64,000 nucleotides of DNA from Rotaria sp. Silwood1 (GCA_905250075.1 CAJNOP010000321.1:66287-130286), one strand, 5' to 3'. Shown: positions 38,248-48,854, counted from the first letter of the stretch. Made by a program: numbers and translations. The notes: generated from the sequence alone by a model not told the origin.

Positions 38248-38523
38248 ATGAAAACCAAAAAAATAAAAATTTCAGTAATGTTAATCCAATTTTTTCATGA
38301 TGTCGACGCTGATTTGTTTTCTCACACTCAATGTTGGCAATTTTTTAAAGAGAAAGAGAAGACATTCAGTGAAATAAAATTTCAGCAGCGAACAAAACTT
38401 TTGCGAAATACTGCTATTCGAGCATTTTTTGCCACATTAATTATCGTAATATTTTTTTCTTACAATAAAACTGAAACAAAAAAAAAGCGTAAAATGGAAA
38501 GTTTCATCAAGGAATTGGAATAA
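38248..38523 (+). CDS. Uncertain 91-codon frame with one membrane segment
   Basis: A short frame with a Lys-rich start, a predicted membrane span (AFFATLIIVIFFSYN) and a Lys/Glu-rich end. No homology is recognised and the composition matches local AT-rich noncoding DNA. It may be a chance frame. Confidence 0.2.
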   Translation: MKTKKIKISVMLIQFFHDVDADLFSHTQCWQFFKEKEKTFSEIKFQQRTKLLRNTAIRAFFATLIIVIFFSYNKTETKKKRKMESFIKELE

Positions 38524-38978
38524 AAAGTGTTTGAAGAAAAAACTCAACAATCATTTTTATTGTTGTAGATGATAAACGACATTTATATATATGTTTATAT
38601 GTAACATGAACAAGCAAATCATTAGAAAAGAAGATATACAATAGTGAAATCGCAATATATCTGATAGTGATATATTGTAATAAACATTTTCATCTCATCC
38701 TATATTTTATCTAAGTACAGTTTATTTTGTTTAGTTAATTCAACGGTTAGCTATCGCTAAAGTTCATTGTAAAAAAACAAATGTAAGTTTTTATTGAAAA
38801 ATTTCTGTTAAATATGATTTCTTTTTCATATTGAAGTTCTATTAAAAGAAATTAGGTTAACTTTATAATTGCTTAAGATGTATTGAAATAGGACTTTTTT
38901 AGTTATTTACAATTTTGAAATATAATTTATTGTTGTCTATGTAAATGGAAAATTATTAATCATTTTTATAGATTATCA

Positions 38979-39556
38979 ATGACATCTCGATTTCAATTTC
39001 TTGATATGCTATTACATTTACATAAAAACAAATTCGAACATCCAAGAGAACAATTGATCATTTTGGTTCATTGAACTTTTTTAAGTAGAGATTTCATAAT
39101 TTTGAAGGACAATGAAGTAAGAAACAGAATTGTTTTTAAGTTGATTAACTTTTTCATTTAGTATAATGAAATAATGGATGGGATAAAAAGTGGAAAAAAA
39201 GTCAATCGATATTAGTCAATTTTGACATAGTTTGATCACATACGAAGTAAGAAAGATTTTGATTTTTCTCTGAGTTAACTTTTTGTTTTAGTTTAAAAAA
39301 ATTATGGATTGAAGAAAAAGTGAAAAAAAATTCAATAGATGTTGATTATTGTCGAGAGAATTTAATTATACATGTTGAACAATTTTTTGATAATGAAAAT
39401 TTTATTATTCAATTGAAGACAGTAAGTATCAATCATTACGCATTACGTTGAATTTTTTTTCTTTTATTATCTAGGATGAAAATAATCAATTACTTTTTCA
39501 AATGTCAGTAAATGATTATATTAATGAAAAAGATGGGTAAGTTCAAAAAATCTTAT
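38979..39556 (+). CDS. Possible small multi-exon gene, fragments only
   Basis: Three coding-like pieces line up. MTSRFQFLDMLLHLHKNKFE opens at 38979 and runs to a stop at about 39074. A piece after a TTTTAG acceptor near 39290 reads KKLWIEEKVKKNSIDVDYCR and ends with GTAAGT at about 39422. A third piece, from the ATCTAG acceptor near 39475 to GTAAG at about 39538, reads DENNQLLFQMSVNDYINEKD. Pieces two and three join in frame across a GT-AG intron of about 53 nt. A weaker copy of the acceptor and following exon start lies at about 39150-39210, indicating a local 150 bp duplication. No family is recognised; it could be a decaying gene. Confidence 0.35.
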
Positions 39557-39699
39557 CATATGGATTTTATTTATGAACTTACACGACGAAAAAGACAGAT
39601 GGAAGGAAAACAATTCGAACAAAAAATAAAAGCAATATTAATCAATCAAGAAAAGTAAGAGTAACAAATATCAATATTTTATTGTTTTCTTTTAGAAAT

Positions 39700-40380
39700 C
39701 ATAGTCAATTAAACATTTCATTATGATTGTCATAGAATAAATATTATTTTTAATTTAAAAAAAAAACTGAAATCATTAATTTATGGTTAGTCATTTCTAT
39801 CTTTAGATGTAAATGAATACATTAAATAAACGTTATTATGAGTTAAAATAGATTATGTAAATTAAATTTATTTTAAATAAAATTCAAATAAATATTCAAT
39901 TTGGTTTAGAAAAGTGAATAATAATAAGATTTTAACATTGTTTTTCGAATAAGCATAATTCGATCAACTTTTTACTTATTGGAAGAGATTTTTAAAAGAT
40001 TTGTATTTAAATTTTCAACGGAAAAGCTCGTGTTTTTATTTGTCTCAATTTGTAGAATAATTGTTTTAAGAAATGTCATAAAAGATTTGACTAATGATGA
40101 TATATTGCAAACTCATTTGTTTTACTATATGTTTGCATCTTTTAATTAAAAGTGTTTCGCTTTAACTTCATTTTATCTGAAATTGTCGTTCAAATAGAAG
40201 GGATTTTTTCTACATTAGCTTGTGTGAGCTATTATTGATGAACACAATAGTTGAAAATGCAATTTGCAAGTGTCTTTTTGCTAATATATTTTTAGCACAT
40301 ATAACTTTACATTACGAAAAGGAAAGGATAAAAGAGGTTCGGACATGTTATTTGACATTTTTCTTTTATTGTCGTTTATT
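39700..40380. other. AT-rich intergenic stretch
   Basis: No coding frame, repeat or RNA gene that I can support. Confidence 0.5.
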
Positions 40381-40385
40381 CCTAG

Positions 40386-40862
40386 TGGCGTAACCAGAAA
40401 AAAAATTATGGGGTGGGGCAATGCCTCTTCAAGCATTTTACGTAGTGAACGAAAAATTTATCATGCAATCAGAAGTGTTCAAAGTTAGCCAAGATTGGAA
40501 AGCGGAAGGAGGGGAGGGGAAGGTGGGTACAAGTTTTTGCATGAAGATAAATGTTTTTGTAGCCTATAGTGAAGGAAAATCTTGTTGTTTCCGACTGATT
40601 GTTATGCAACGATGTTCGTGTCGGAAAAAATTCACAAAATCGTTCAAAAGTCAGGATCATTTTTCGCGAAACGAAAAATTTTTGCACGCTCAAGACAGAA
40701 TTTCTATTTTCTCTAATAAGACTTTTTCGAGAAAAATGTATTCTCGGATAAAATTCACAAATTTCTCAGTACTATTGCCGCCGAAGGCGATCACACTGTC
40801 GATTCTTATTAAAAATAAAGCTTTTCAGATAGAATAAATCCCTTCGCTACTGCTTTAGAAAA
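40386..40862. repeat. Possible element bounded by AGTGGCGTAACCAG
   Basis: The left edge CTAGTGGCGTAACCAGAAAA followed by GGGGTGGGGCAA resembles the ends of dispersed DNA elements in many animals. The right edge read in reverse (CAGTAGCGAAGGGA) is a partial match. A 138-codon frame within (40421-40837) is rich in Phe, Lys and Ser and has no recognised motif; I treat it as chance or element relic rather than a gene. Confidence 0.35.
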
Positions 40863-41582
40863 GTCTTCTAGTTAAAGATGTGCAAACTCGTTATTTATCG
40901 GCCTTAAATCCGAAGAAAGGTCAGTATTTTTTTTAACATAAAAATCTTGGAAAATTCGAAACACTAAAGATATACATTTTGCAGAGTTGATGAATTTATT
41001 GTTGAATATTTATAAGAAAAATAGAGCTTGCTGAAGTTCCAAATTGAATTTTTCTTGAAAAAAAAAATGACTATTTTTACAGGATCAAAGTTCCTGAGCA
41101 AGCTCTAGTTTCACTCCTATAAAACTTAAAAATTCATCTCACATATTTCTGTTAATGCAGAATACCTTTATTTGATTTCAGTGGGAGAAAAAAACGGCAT
41201 TTACATATAGTCTAATTCATTACGACCCACCCGTTATAACTCGATATATTTCAATTAAAAAAGTACTCTTAATAAATTCAGCTCAATGATCACATATTTG
41301 TGTGTATATTTGAAATCTAAGTTGTGATAGACTGGAGAATAACAAAATTACGCTGTAAATAGACCCGCTTGAGCAGAACATATATCACACTATCATATTC
41401 ATCGGTGATTTAATTAAATCTTGCTGTTATAAGACTATAGATTCTTCCTATTGTTATCTTCTAGGCGTATAATCCGCTAAAATAAGTTATAATGAAAGGT
41501 CGAACAAGAAAAAAAAGTGGCTAGAGACTTCTAATTTTCGGATTTTATTGATTCGTTTTTTTTAAGTGGATAATTTAAACTT

Positions 41583-42047
41583 TTAAAGTTGAGTAATATA
41601 TTCTTTTCTCATTTGTCGCAGGTTTACAACAAATCCTTCAAGTGCTTTCAATAGTTTTCCACTTTCGAATGTCACCCGTTTGGTTGCATCTGCCCAATCA
41701 ACTTCAATCCATTCTATTCCACCATCAGCACAACCAGGACATCCAATTCTATTAGGCAATGCTGTGAATGCCTCCAAGTCAAGAAGAGAGACAAGTTGTT
41801 CCCATTGAGTCGATGAAAATGGAAATTGTCGTTGAACTGGAGGATATGATTCCTGTGGAAAGTTTGGTTGTTTTGATGCGACTAATTCAGGTGGAGATGA
41901 TGTTATATTGATCGATTGTTGACAATAACCACGACACATTCCGAATGAAAGACCACTGGAGATCGATCGAACATTCTTTGTCACAAACTGACCATAGACT
42001 ACTGTGAGAAGTGAAACAATGAAAAGATATTGCCACGAAATTTGCAT
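41583..42047 (-). CDS. Secreted 154-residue protein with a GCPGCADGG motif
   Basis: This is a single intact exon. Residues 1-19 (MQISWQYLFIVSLLTVVYG) form a signal peptide. The mature part has a paired-Cys segment FGMCRGYCQQ, a WEQLVSLLDLEAFTALP segment, then IGCPGCADGG followed by WIEVDWADATKRVTFE and a basic C-terminus. Small bacterial and eukaryotic secreted proteins with an IGCPDCADGGAEW-like motif are known to me only as uncharacterised, so no function is assigned. A TATA box lies about 95 nt upstream and AATAAA about 35 nt after the stop. The lack of introns beside intron-containing neighbours would fit recent acquisition, but single-exon genes also arise otherwise. Confidence 0.75.
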   Translation of the reverse strand: MQISWQYLFIVSLLTVVYGQFVTKNVRSISSGLSFGMCRGYCQQSINITSSPPELVASKQPNFPQESYPPVQRQFPFSSTQWEQLVSLLDLEAFTALPNRIGCPGCADGGIEWIEVDWADATKRVTFESGKLLKALEGFVVNLRQMRKEYITQL

Positions 42048-42142
42048 AGTTTGGGTTTTGTAAAGTAACTTTATTTAATCTAAAACACCTGACAAATATT
42101 CACTTACGAGAAAAAAAATGATTCTACCACACAAATATGTAA

Positions 42143-42150
42143 TTTATATA
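42143..42150 (-). promoter_or_regulatory. TATA box upstream of the 154-residue secreted protein
   Basis: TATATAAA on the minus strand, about 95-100 nt before the ATG at 42047. Confidence 0.55.
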
Positions 42151-42536
42151 CGCGATTGATAACGATTCTAGGATACCTCAAAAGAAAATATAAATGAATC
42201 CATTGCAAAAAAAAAATATTTTCTTTTCTGCAGGTCTTATCTTTTATTCTATCCGATTAAATGATTGGACAATAGCATGTTATACTCAAAGAGTCGTAAA
42301 GCACTATATCTCTTTACTCAAGTTTCAAATCATATGTGAAATGAAATAAGAGTGTCTGTTGTAGTAGTGACAATCAATATAGGACATTGTTGACTTTATT
42401 GTTGAAAAACAACAAGATCATTTTTATATTTTTTATTTCTGTGTAAATGAATATATCATGTATATTTTGAATGATGAATAAGTATCAGCAATCTATATTA
42501 TCGTCAGGTGAAGAATGATATATGAAAATTTAATTT

Positions 42537-42770
42537 TCACATTCTGAGAATGGAGCTAATATATGACTCCAAAGATGGAGTGCAGCATTCAACAGTTTTT
42601 GAGCGTGGCGAAACGTAGACTGTGAGCCTATTTGACTTGCACAGGAAATACTTTTTAATACTACATATTTCAAATGCTTCTAATTGTTTCATCATTTTAG
42701 GATCCTCATAGATAACTTGACCATCAATTATGACGTGTATAATATTTCTGGGTGTTGAATGAGTAGCAGT
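42537..42770 (-). pseudogene. Orphan terminal exon, amidohydrolase-like
   Basis: After a TTTTAG acceptor the minus strand is open for 77 codons to a TGA. It begins TATHSTPRNIIHVIIDGQVI and continues YEDPKMMKQLEAF. A hydrophobic piece followed by IxDGQVIY near the C-terminus resembles the last strand of amidohydrolases (VxVxGxxVY). No upstream exons with the catalytic His residues are visible before the NHL exon at 43492, so this is probably an orphan 3' end of a broken gene. The family call is tentative. Confidence 0.35.
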
Positions 42771-42934
42771 CTAAAATGAATTGAACTTGAATTGATTATT
42801 ATTCAATTATAGCACGAGTATATCCGATAAATATCCTTTTAATAAGCCTAAGCGCTTATTAATATGGACTAGTTTAGCCGGATTAATAATAGCCACTTTA
42901 AATGACGAACGATCATCGAAAAGTGCACATTTTA

Positions 42935-43016
42935 GGATGTGTGTGTGTGGTTGTTAGTGTGGGTATGTATGTAGGAGAAGAGATACACTTCCACACACAT
43001 TCACTCACACCCACCC
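42935..43016. repeat. Telomere-like TGTGGG / CCCACA structure 1
   Basis: GGATGTGTGTGTGTGG...GTGTGGGTATG, then spacer GTAGGAGAAGAGATACACTT, then CCACACACATTCACTCACACCCACCC. The spacer resembles that at 49460 (AAGAGAAGAGCGATACC). Confidence 0.65.
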
Positions 43017-43491
43017 TCTCATATAAAAAAATAACTTCTTTAACCTTTTCATAAGGAAATAATATAATGACGACATTACTTTTGGATTGCTCTAAGTAGT
43101 TATGTTTTATGCAAAAACAGTTCTTGTCGAAATTTTATTATTATGGTAGCAGTTGAATAGCGATCAAATAGCATAGAAAAATAGAGCTTCGTTTTCTCTA
43201 TCATCTCATATAAAAAAATTTCAACAAGCCTATTATAAGAAAATGAGGTGTCTGGGTCACTACTTCTGGAGTGCCCTAAGTATATTTGGCAAAGTAACAC
43301 TTCGTTTCAGGTTTGTTTATCGCAAGAAAAGTCATGACACCGTTGGTCTTTGTTCATTGACTATTTACGCTCTATTTTGGTTTGTTTATCATTATTATGG
43401 GATTTCTGGATAGTATCTGTGAGCTTTTCGTTTGGGGATGTGTCAAATGGCCTCAACCTCCGTAATTTCACGTAGGTTAAATGATGGTTTT

Positions 43492-44160
43492 TTAGGATCC
43501 TAGCCTATTTCCTATTCCTTGACCACTGGCTACGACAATGCCTTGTTTTGTACCTTCTTCCCATCTCATTACACGATGATTTTTATAATCAGACACATAA
43601 ACTAAATGATCTCGATCAACAGATACGTAGCGGGGACCAGAGAGTTGATCGAGACGATTTCCTTGTCCATTGTCACCGGCAACTACTGTTTCTTGAGTGT
43701 CACCAATTTTATATCGTCTCACTTCATATTTTTCATCATGAACGACATAGAGAAATCCATTATCGTCCATTGTCAAACCGAATGAAGAGATATTTGAAAT
43801 AATTACTTCTCCGCGAGTACCATTGTGACGAGGCCATCGCACTACTCTTTTATTCCTGTAATCGGAGATGATAAGACTATCGCTTTCTTTGTCAATAATC
43901 ACATCTATTGGACCATTTAATTGATGAGCTTCATTTACACTAGCAACCACTGTCCCATTCGTTGCACCAGGTTTCCATTCCACAATACGTTGATTACTAT
44001 GATCAGCGACATAAATCGTTTGATCATCGTCGACGTACAAACTCCACGGGTTCCAGAGTTGATTTGTTCCCTTCATATCCATTCCCTCCAGCAACAGTGA
44101 TACCATTCTTTTACCATCTTGCATTCGGATGAATATCAGTGAAACTTGCACGTAGCGGCA
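43492..44160 (-). CDS. NHL-repeat protein, truncated at both ends
   Basis: This exon starts after a TTTTAG acceptor at 44160 and is open for 222 codons to a TAA. It holds four NHL repeats (about 40 residues each), recognisable by NPWSLYVDDDQTIYVAD...NQRIVEW, GPIDVIIDKESDSLIISD...NKRVVRW, FGLTMDDNGFLYVVHD...YEVRRY and GPRYVSVDRDHLVYVSD...NHRVMRW. Together these would be blades of a six-bladed beta-propeller. No start codon or signal peptide is found upstream, and the frame stops at GNRLGS just after the fourth repeat, where family members continue with more. It is therefore a partial gene or pseudogene. NHL-repeat genes are numerous in bdelloid rotifers (established); specific function unknown. 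Confidence 0.75.
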   Translation of the reverse strand, partial: CRYVQVSLIFIRMQDGKRMVSLLLEGMDMKGTNQLWNPWSLYVDDDQTIYVADHSNQRIVEWKPGATNGTVVASVNEAHQLNGPIDVIIDKESDSLIISDYRNKRVVRWPRHNGTRGEVIISNISSFGLTMDDNGFLYVVHDEKYEVRRYKIGDTQETVVAGDNGQGNRLDQLSGPRYVSVDRDHLVYVSDYKNHRVMRWEEGTKQGIVVASGQGIGNRLGS

Positions 44161-44169
44161 CTAAAATGA

Positions 44170-45750
44170 AACAAAAGTACAGAGTAGAAATAAACATTGA
44201 TTTCATTGGAAATGATATTGTAAATCAAATTATTTTTAGTTAGATCTAAGTTTTTCAACACATTCAGTGAAATTTTATAATTGTGCTTTAGTTTTATTGT
44301 GAGTCAGTGGTGATAATTACTCAATTTAAAAAAAAAATATCGATCAACATGCTTATGAAATTCAAACATGAGAAAAATCTAGTGAATACGTTTTTTTTTG
44401 TTTGTCTTGATTAAATGTGTTAGAGCTAAACTAAATAATAATCAACACATTCACAATAAATAGCATATGGGAAGTTAACGCAAGTACATCATAAATATAC
44501 ATCCTGGTGTGAGAAATTTGTAGTTTATGCTAATGAGTACATGTAAAAATAACTCGAAGAAAATATCTGATTTCTTCATATCTGTGGAAAAAACACATCT
44601 CGTTCACTTAAAAGATAATAATTTAATTGTGTAAAAGAAAATTTTTTGATCGAAAACCTTATCTAACAAATAGATATATAGCGATAAATGCTTCCCAAGA
44701 TACAGGCATTTCTTTTCTAATTTTTATTTTAATTGATTTTGAGCTTTACAGAAATTTGAAGTAAAGTCAAATTTGATCCTAATCACATTTGAAGATAAAG
44801 AAGATTTATAAATTACATAAAACAATAATTCGAAATTCACAGTAGGCAATTAGTCTGACATTATTCTTTTTAAACTCGTGAAAAACGAAAAGCAATCTAA
44901 ATTAATTATAGTTTCTTTAATGTAAATGATTAAATAAATCAAGTTTTTCTCTATATTATGAATAAAATTAGTTACAATTGTAATTGATCTCATTAAAATA
45001 CAATCTAAGGATATAGTTAGTGTCGATTTTATCATAAAAATACAATAAACCACCGCTCGTTCGATTTAGTGCACGTTGATCCACTCAAAGATATTTAAAA
45101 ATCCTTATGTTTATATAGAGATGCTTTAGAAAAAAAGTTGAGTATTTGATTGAGCATATTTAATTGGTTTTCATCACTGTAGTTTTTCATTTAAGATTTA
45201 AATTTTCTCGTAATACAAATCAATAAAATATATATGAAGAAGAGCTATGTATTTTTATGTTCATCACTACGGGCGTATCTATGTATAAAGAGAAGAATTC
45301 GTTTGCAGCTGTTAGACTAATATTTCAACCACACTACGACTATATACAGATAATTATATTTTCATTATCATTTTCATGTGAGGTCAGTAGAACATTGTTC
45401 TCTTTCCTTTCTATAATCATGTTCTATTTACTCGTTTTATCTGAGTTTTTTCTTTTAAATAAATTACTTGTTCAAAATAATACTGATAATCAGATCTTCT
45501 AATTAAATTTTCTATTGACGAACAATATATAATACAAATTGAGGTGCCATTCCTAAATTACAGTAGTGCACTACAAAATAAGATCTAGTTCATATCGTTC
45601 TGAATTCTATGTGTGATATATACTTAGGGGTATCCAAAAGTAGTGGCAACGACATTTTATTATCATATTTTAGGGTCGATAAAAAATTCTTTTTACATAG
45701 GATGATAGAGCGGAAAATGCTCTTTCTTTCTATGCTATTTGATCCTACTT
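44170..45750. other. Intergenic stretch with no gene seen
   Basis: AT-rich DNA between the NHL exon and the lectin gene. Short frames (for example 45257-45502, hydrophobic) have no support. Confidence 0.5.
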
Positions 45751-45759
45751 CGCTTGACA

Positions 45760-46984
45760 TCATAATAACAAAATTTTAATAATTGTCGATTTCCAAAGAG
45801 GCAGATCCGATTTATCTTTTCCATAAATAGCAAGATATCCGTCAGATTGCATTGTCAAGCAAAATTGTTCGTTAGAAGATACGAGATATTGACCAGTATG
45901 AAGTTCTTGCCCTTGGTCGAGAACGGACATGCCTTCTTTTCCTTCGCTGAAGCGTCGAATGGTCGTGTGTGACGTCCACAAGATCTTATTATCTTGATTA
46001 CGAATATAAAAGTTTCCACCATCGTCCATATCCAAGTGGAAGAGACCGGCGAGATCCGGTTCGTAGGTGCCGGTACACGAAATTGGCTTTCCTTTCCTAT
46101 CATAAACAACAGCATTATTATCCTCTTGCATCTTGAATGTGAACGGACCTTCCACATCCAACACTTTCGAATTGATGGTCGATCTCCATACACGTGGCTT
46201 AACCCTTTCGAGGCGATGTCGCCCACCGGTGGGCGACGCTATAATTTACAGTGGTCAGTCATTCATAAAAACAAAAAGTTCTTGGAAAATGTCTTCGTCT
46301 ATCTGACTTTGTGGAGCTATCTGCGCTGATCATTTTGATAAAAAAATATTCTAAGTTTGACCAATAAATGACGGTGCTATGGTCAAAACACTGAAAATTT
46401 TCAAGCTGCTCTATGTGCTAGAGCTATAACGTTTTTCAGTATTTTAATCATAGCATCGTCAATTATTGGTAAAATTTAGAATATTTTTTTATCAAAATGA
46501 TCAGCGCAGATAGCTCCACAAAGTCTGATAGACGAAGACATTTTCTGAGAACTTTTTGTTTTTATGGATGACTACCCATGGAAGCACACTACTTACATCC
46601 CTAACATTTTTGGAGCTGCTCGTGATTCTATAGCTTATTATCACCCTATGAATTATCAGTTATACTCTTAAATCCTGTTTTTAACGGGCTTTCATTTGAT
46701 ATAAAAATCACTTGTATACCTCTTTGCGTTTAAGCTGTAATCTTTGCAAAAACATTTTTGGAAGCCCTGTAGAATCACATTACCTCGAAAGGGTTAAATG
46801 AGTTATCTGTTTCGTAAATAGCAAGGTGGCCATCAGCCTGCATTGTCAGGTAAAATTTTCCGTTAGGTGATACAAGATGTTGACCAACATGAAGTTCTGC
46901 TCCATTTACTAGACTTGATTGACCGTGCGAACTCATTTTTTGATCATAGAATAAGAGGAGAGACAGAGACGAAGCAAGACACAC
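45760..46984 (-). pseudogene. Bulb-type (mannose-binding) lectin gene split by a TTAA element
   Basis: The minus strand encodes a beta-prism II lectin. The first part starts at 46984 or, more likely, the Met at 46936 (MSSHGQSSLVNGAELHVGQH) and has the sugar-pocket-like motif MQADGHLAIY. After ETDNSF it runs into the element and stops at FNPFEVM. The second part, from 46198 down, resumes with KPRVWRSTINSK, then MQEDNNAVVY, a third motif MDDGGNFYIR, and a second domain beginning VLDQGQELHTGQYLVSSNEQ with MQSDGYLAIY. If 46203-46793 and one TTAA are ignored, the two parts are in the same frame with no lost or gained base. The second domain ends early at LWKSTI followed by six codons and a stop, so the 3' end may also be truncated. 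B-lectin domains bind mannose; biological role unknown. Confidence 0.85.
46199..46797. mobile_element. TTAA-flanked MITE (piggyBac-like) inside the lectin gene
   Basis: TTAA at 46199-46202 and 46794-46797 flanks a 591 bp element with inverted ends CCCTTTCGAGG / CCTCGAAAGGG. Inside the left end is a perfect 20 bp palindrome (46218-46237, GTCGCCCACCGGTGGGCGAC). Most of the left half is a long hairpin: 46249-46405 pairs with about 46425-46575. There is no transposase frame. TTAA target duplication and CCC-starting ends are characteristic of piggyBac-superfamily elements (established). Confidence 0.88.
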
Positions 46985-47144
46985 ACTGTGCAGTCAATAG
47001 TGCGTATGTTTGAAAGATAAAAAATAAACAACCCGACTGTCAACGTGGTCACGCAATGATATAATCGCCCATGGCTTGCATCCTTTCTACAAGGGAAGAG
47101 AAAATGAGGTAAGCAAAGCATAGTAATCAGCTGTGACATACACC

Positions 47145-47431
47145 GAGGGTGTGGGTGTGGGTGGGTGTGGATATGGGTGTAGGTGTGGGATGTGGGTGTG
47201 AGTGTGGGTGTAGGTGTGGGTGTGGGTATGGGTGTGGATGTGGGTGGGTGTGTTGGTGGGTGTGGATGTGGGATGTGGGTGTGGGCGTGTGTGGGTGTGG
47301 GATGTGGGTGTGGGTGTGGATAAAGTGAAGGCCAACATCCGCATCACACACCCACACAAACACACTCACACTCACGCCAACACCCACACGCACATACTCA
47401 CACCCCACACCCACACCTACACTCACACCCC
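47145..47431. repeat. Telomere-like TGTGGG / CCCACA structure 2 (longest)
   Basis: About 175 bp of degenerate TGTGGG units on the plus strand, a 26 nt spacer (ATAAAGTGAAGGCCAACATC at 47320 onward), then about 85 bp of CCCACA units. The spacer is nearly the same as at 55890. Long frames on both strands here are artefacts of the repeat. Confidence 0.85.
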
Positions 47432-47479
47432 GCTTTTTGAAGGATTTTTTTACAGCATACTTTGATTCAAAGAAGTTAT

Positions 47480-47959
47480 TATTAAACAAATAGGGGACAA
47501 TTGATGCATGTATTTACCGAAACGGTTTAATATTCAACAAGGAGGGGTAGATTAATATGTGGTTTCAGGAAAGCGATTCTTAGTCCACAGGTAAGGGTAG
47601 ATCATTCTCTGTTTTCAGAGAAAGAGTTTATTACAATACCTTTAAGAGTAGATTAATATAGGGTGTAACCAAATAGCTACATTCTTCTACGAACGAGAGT
47701 AAATTGATGCACAGGGTGGGAAATAATATTATTCAAGGGGGATACCGCTATAATTTCAAATAGAAGATATGATGAATGTTATACCAAATGAAAGCCCGTG
47801 AAAAATGGGGTTTATTGGTACTAAATGATGAGGGTTATGAAAACCTTTTAATGTCGTGCTTAATAAATTTTCAGAAATTTTATACTTTTTTTGGGGTAGA
47901 AAAGTAAGGTGCCAGTAATTCAAAAACGGAATAAAATGTTTTTCTTGGATATTTTTACA
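47480..47959. repeat. Low-complexity and dispersed repeat sequence before a gap
   Basis: The repeated phrase GGGTAGATTAATAT occurs with variations. A segment at 47785 (CAAATGAAAGCCCGTGAAAA) matches, inverted, the region around 46690 inside the TTAA element, and 47940-47959 (TTTCTTGGATATTTTTACA) matches 58775. No gene seen. Confidence 0.5.
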
Positions 47960-48059
47960 NNNNNNNNNNNNNNNNNNNNNNNNNNNNNNNNNNNNNNNNN
48001 NNNNNNNNNNNNNNNNNNNNNNNNNNNNNNNNNNNNNNNNNNNNNNNNNNNNNNNNNNN
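47960..48059. other. Assembly gap of 100 N
   Basis: A run of exactly 100 unknown bases, probably a placeholder for a gap of unknown size. Its left edge lies in a dispersed repeat also found near 58775. Confidence 0.95.
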
Positions 48060-48790
48060 GTCGCTGATAGGGATCCTTCTTAATGGAACGCCCGGAATTG
48101 AACAATTTTTTGTCTTTTTCCTGCACTTTTCTCTTTTTACAACTATGTCCGAGCAACTTTGAAGACAGATTCAGATGCAGCATGAAATTCTGAATCGGGT
48201 GCATATTTTTTAACATCCTGGACATATTTCGTTCTAGATCCCAACTAGTTTTCGTTGGGTTGTCAAGGAAGCCATGTTCCAATTTTCAGCCTCCTTATTA
48301 GCATTTCATGCTTTGGAATTATATGATTGGTTAATTTTCGACCAATCAGATATTTTCTCGCATCGTGGTAATACTTCGGGTCGTGCTAGCTTCTCATCGA
48401 TAGAAAAGTATCTATGTATGACTTTAGAGTTACGTAGTATTTCGAGTTTGTATGTGACATGATGGTTTCCTGCATTGCTCATTGGTCCAATTCACTGGGT
48501 ATTTACTTCATTATTTTTATGGGAAATAAATATCAATACATTCAAATTGAAACCATCTTGGGCTGTTCCTCTGTTGAAGGATAACAATTAGGATACGTTT
48601 TCCTGTCACATGCGACACTAGGAATGCCATTGTTAGTAAAAACTTCATCATAAGTCTTCAGATCAAAATGTCTTCATGTCTTTCTTTGTAATAAATGCGT
48701 CTGTTGGATTTACCTTTGTGATCCGTTAAAAAAAATAACAAGCGACGAAGTGAAAAAGACGACATTACAGCATATGGTCACTTTCTCAGT
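48060..48790. other. Intergenic stretch after the gap
   Basis: No supported gene. Short frames on either strand lack motifs. Confidence 0.45.
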
Positions 48791-48800
48791 ATCAAACGAG

Positions 48801-48807
48801 TATAAAA
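48801..48807 (+). promoter_or_regulatory. TATA box of the 144-residue secreted protein
   Basis: TATAAAA lies 54 nt before the ATG at 48855, giving a short leader and supporting that start. Confidence 0.6.
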
Positions 48808-48854
48808 CGATTCGATTTGATTATTTCTTTCTCTCAGTATTTTCAAAATCAACA

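Noticed and set aside
46199..46797. Idea that the TTAA element is spliced out as an intron
   Set aside because: A GTAATG donor exists at its edge, but the only nearby acceptor (TCGAAAG) would put the downstream lectin out of frame with an immediate stop.
42935..47431. Interpretation of the TGTGGG arrays as a true chromosome end
   Set aside because: The arrays are short, degenerate, interstitial, and flanked by genes on both sides; at most they mark past events or a subtelomeric setting.
47087..47489. Long open frames rich in His-Thr-Pro or Val-Gly-Cys on both strands
   Set aside because: They are translations of the TGTGGG/CCCACA repeat arrays, which lack stops in several frames; not genes.
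47960..48282. Open frame spanning the N gap
   Set aside because: The frame crosses 100 unknown bases and has no supported protein similarity on either side.
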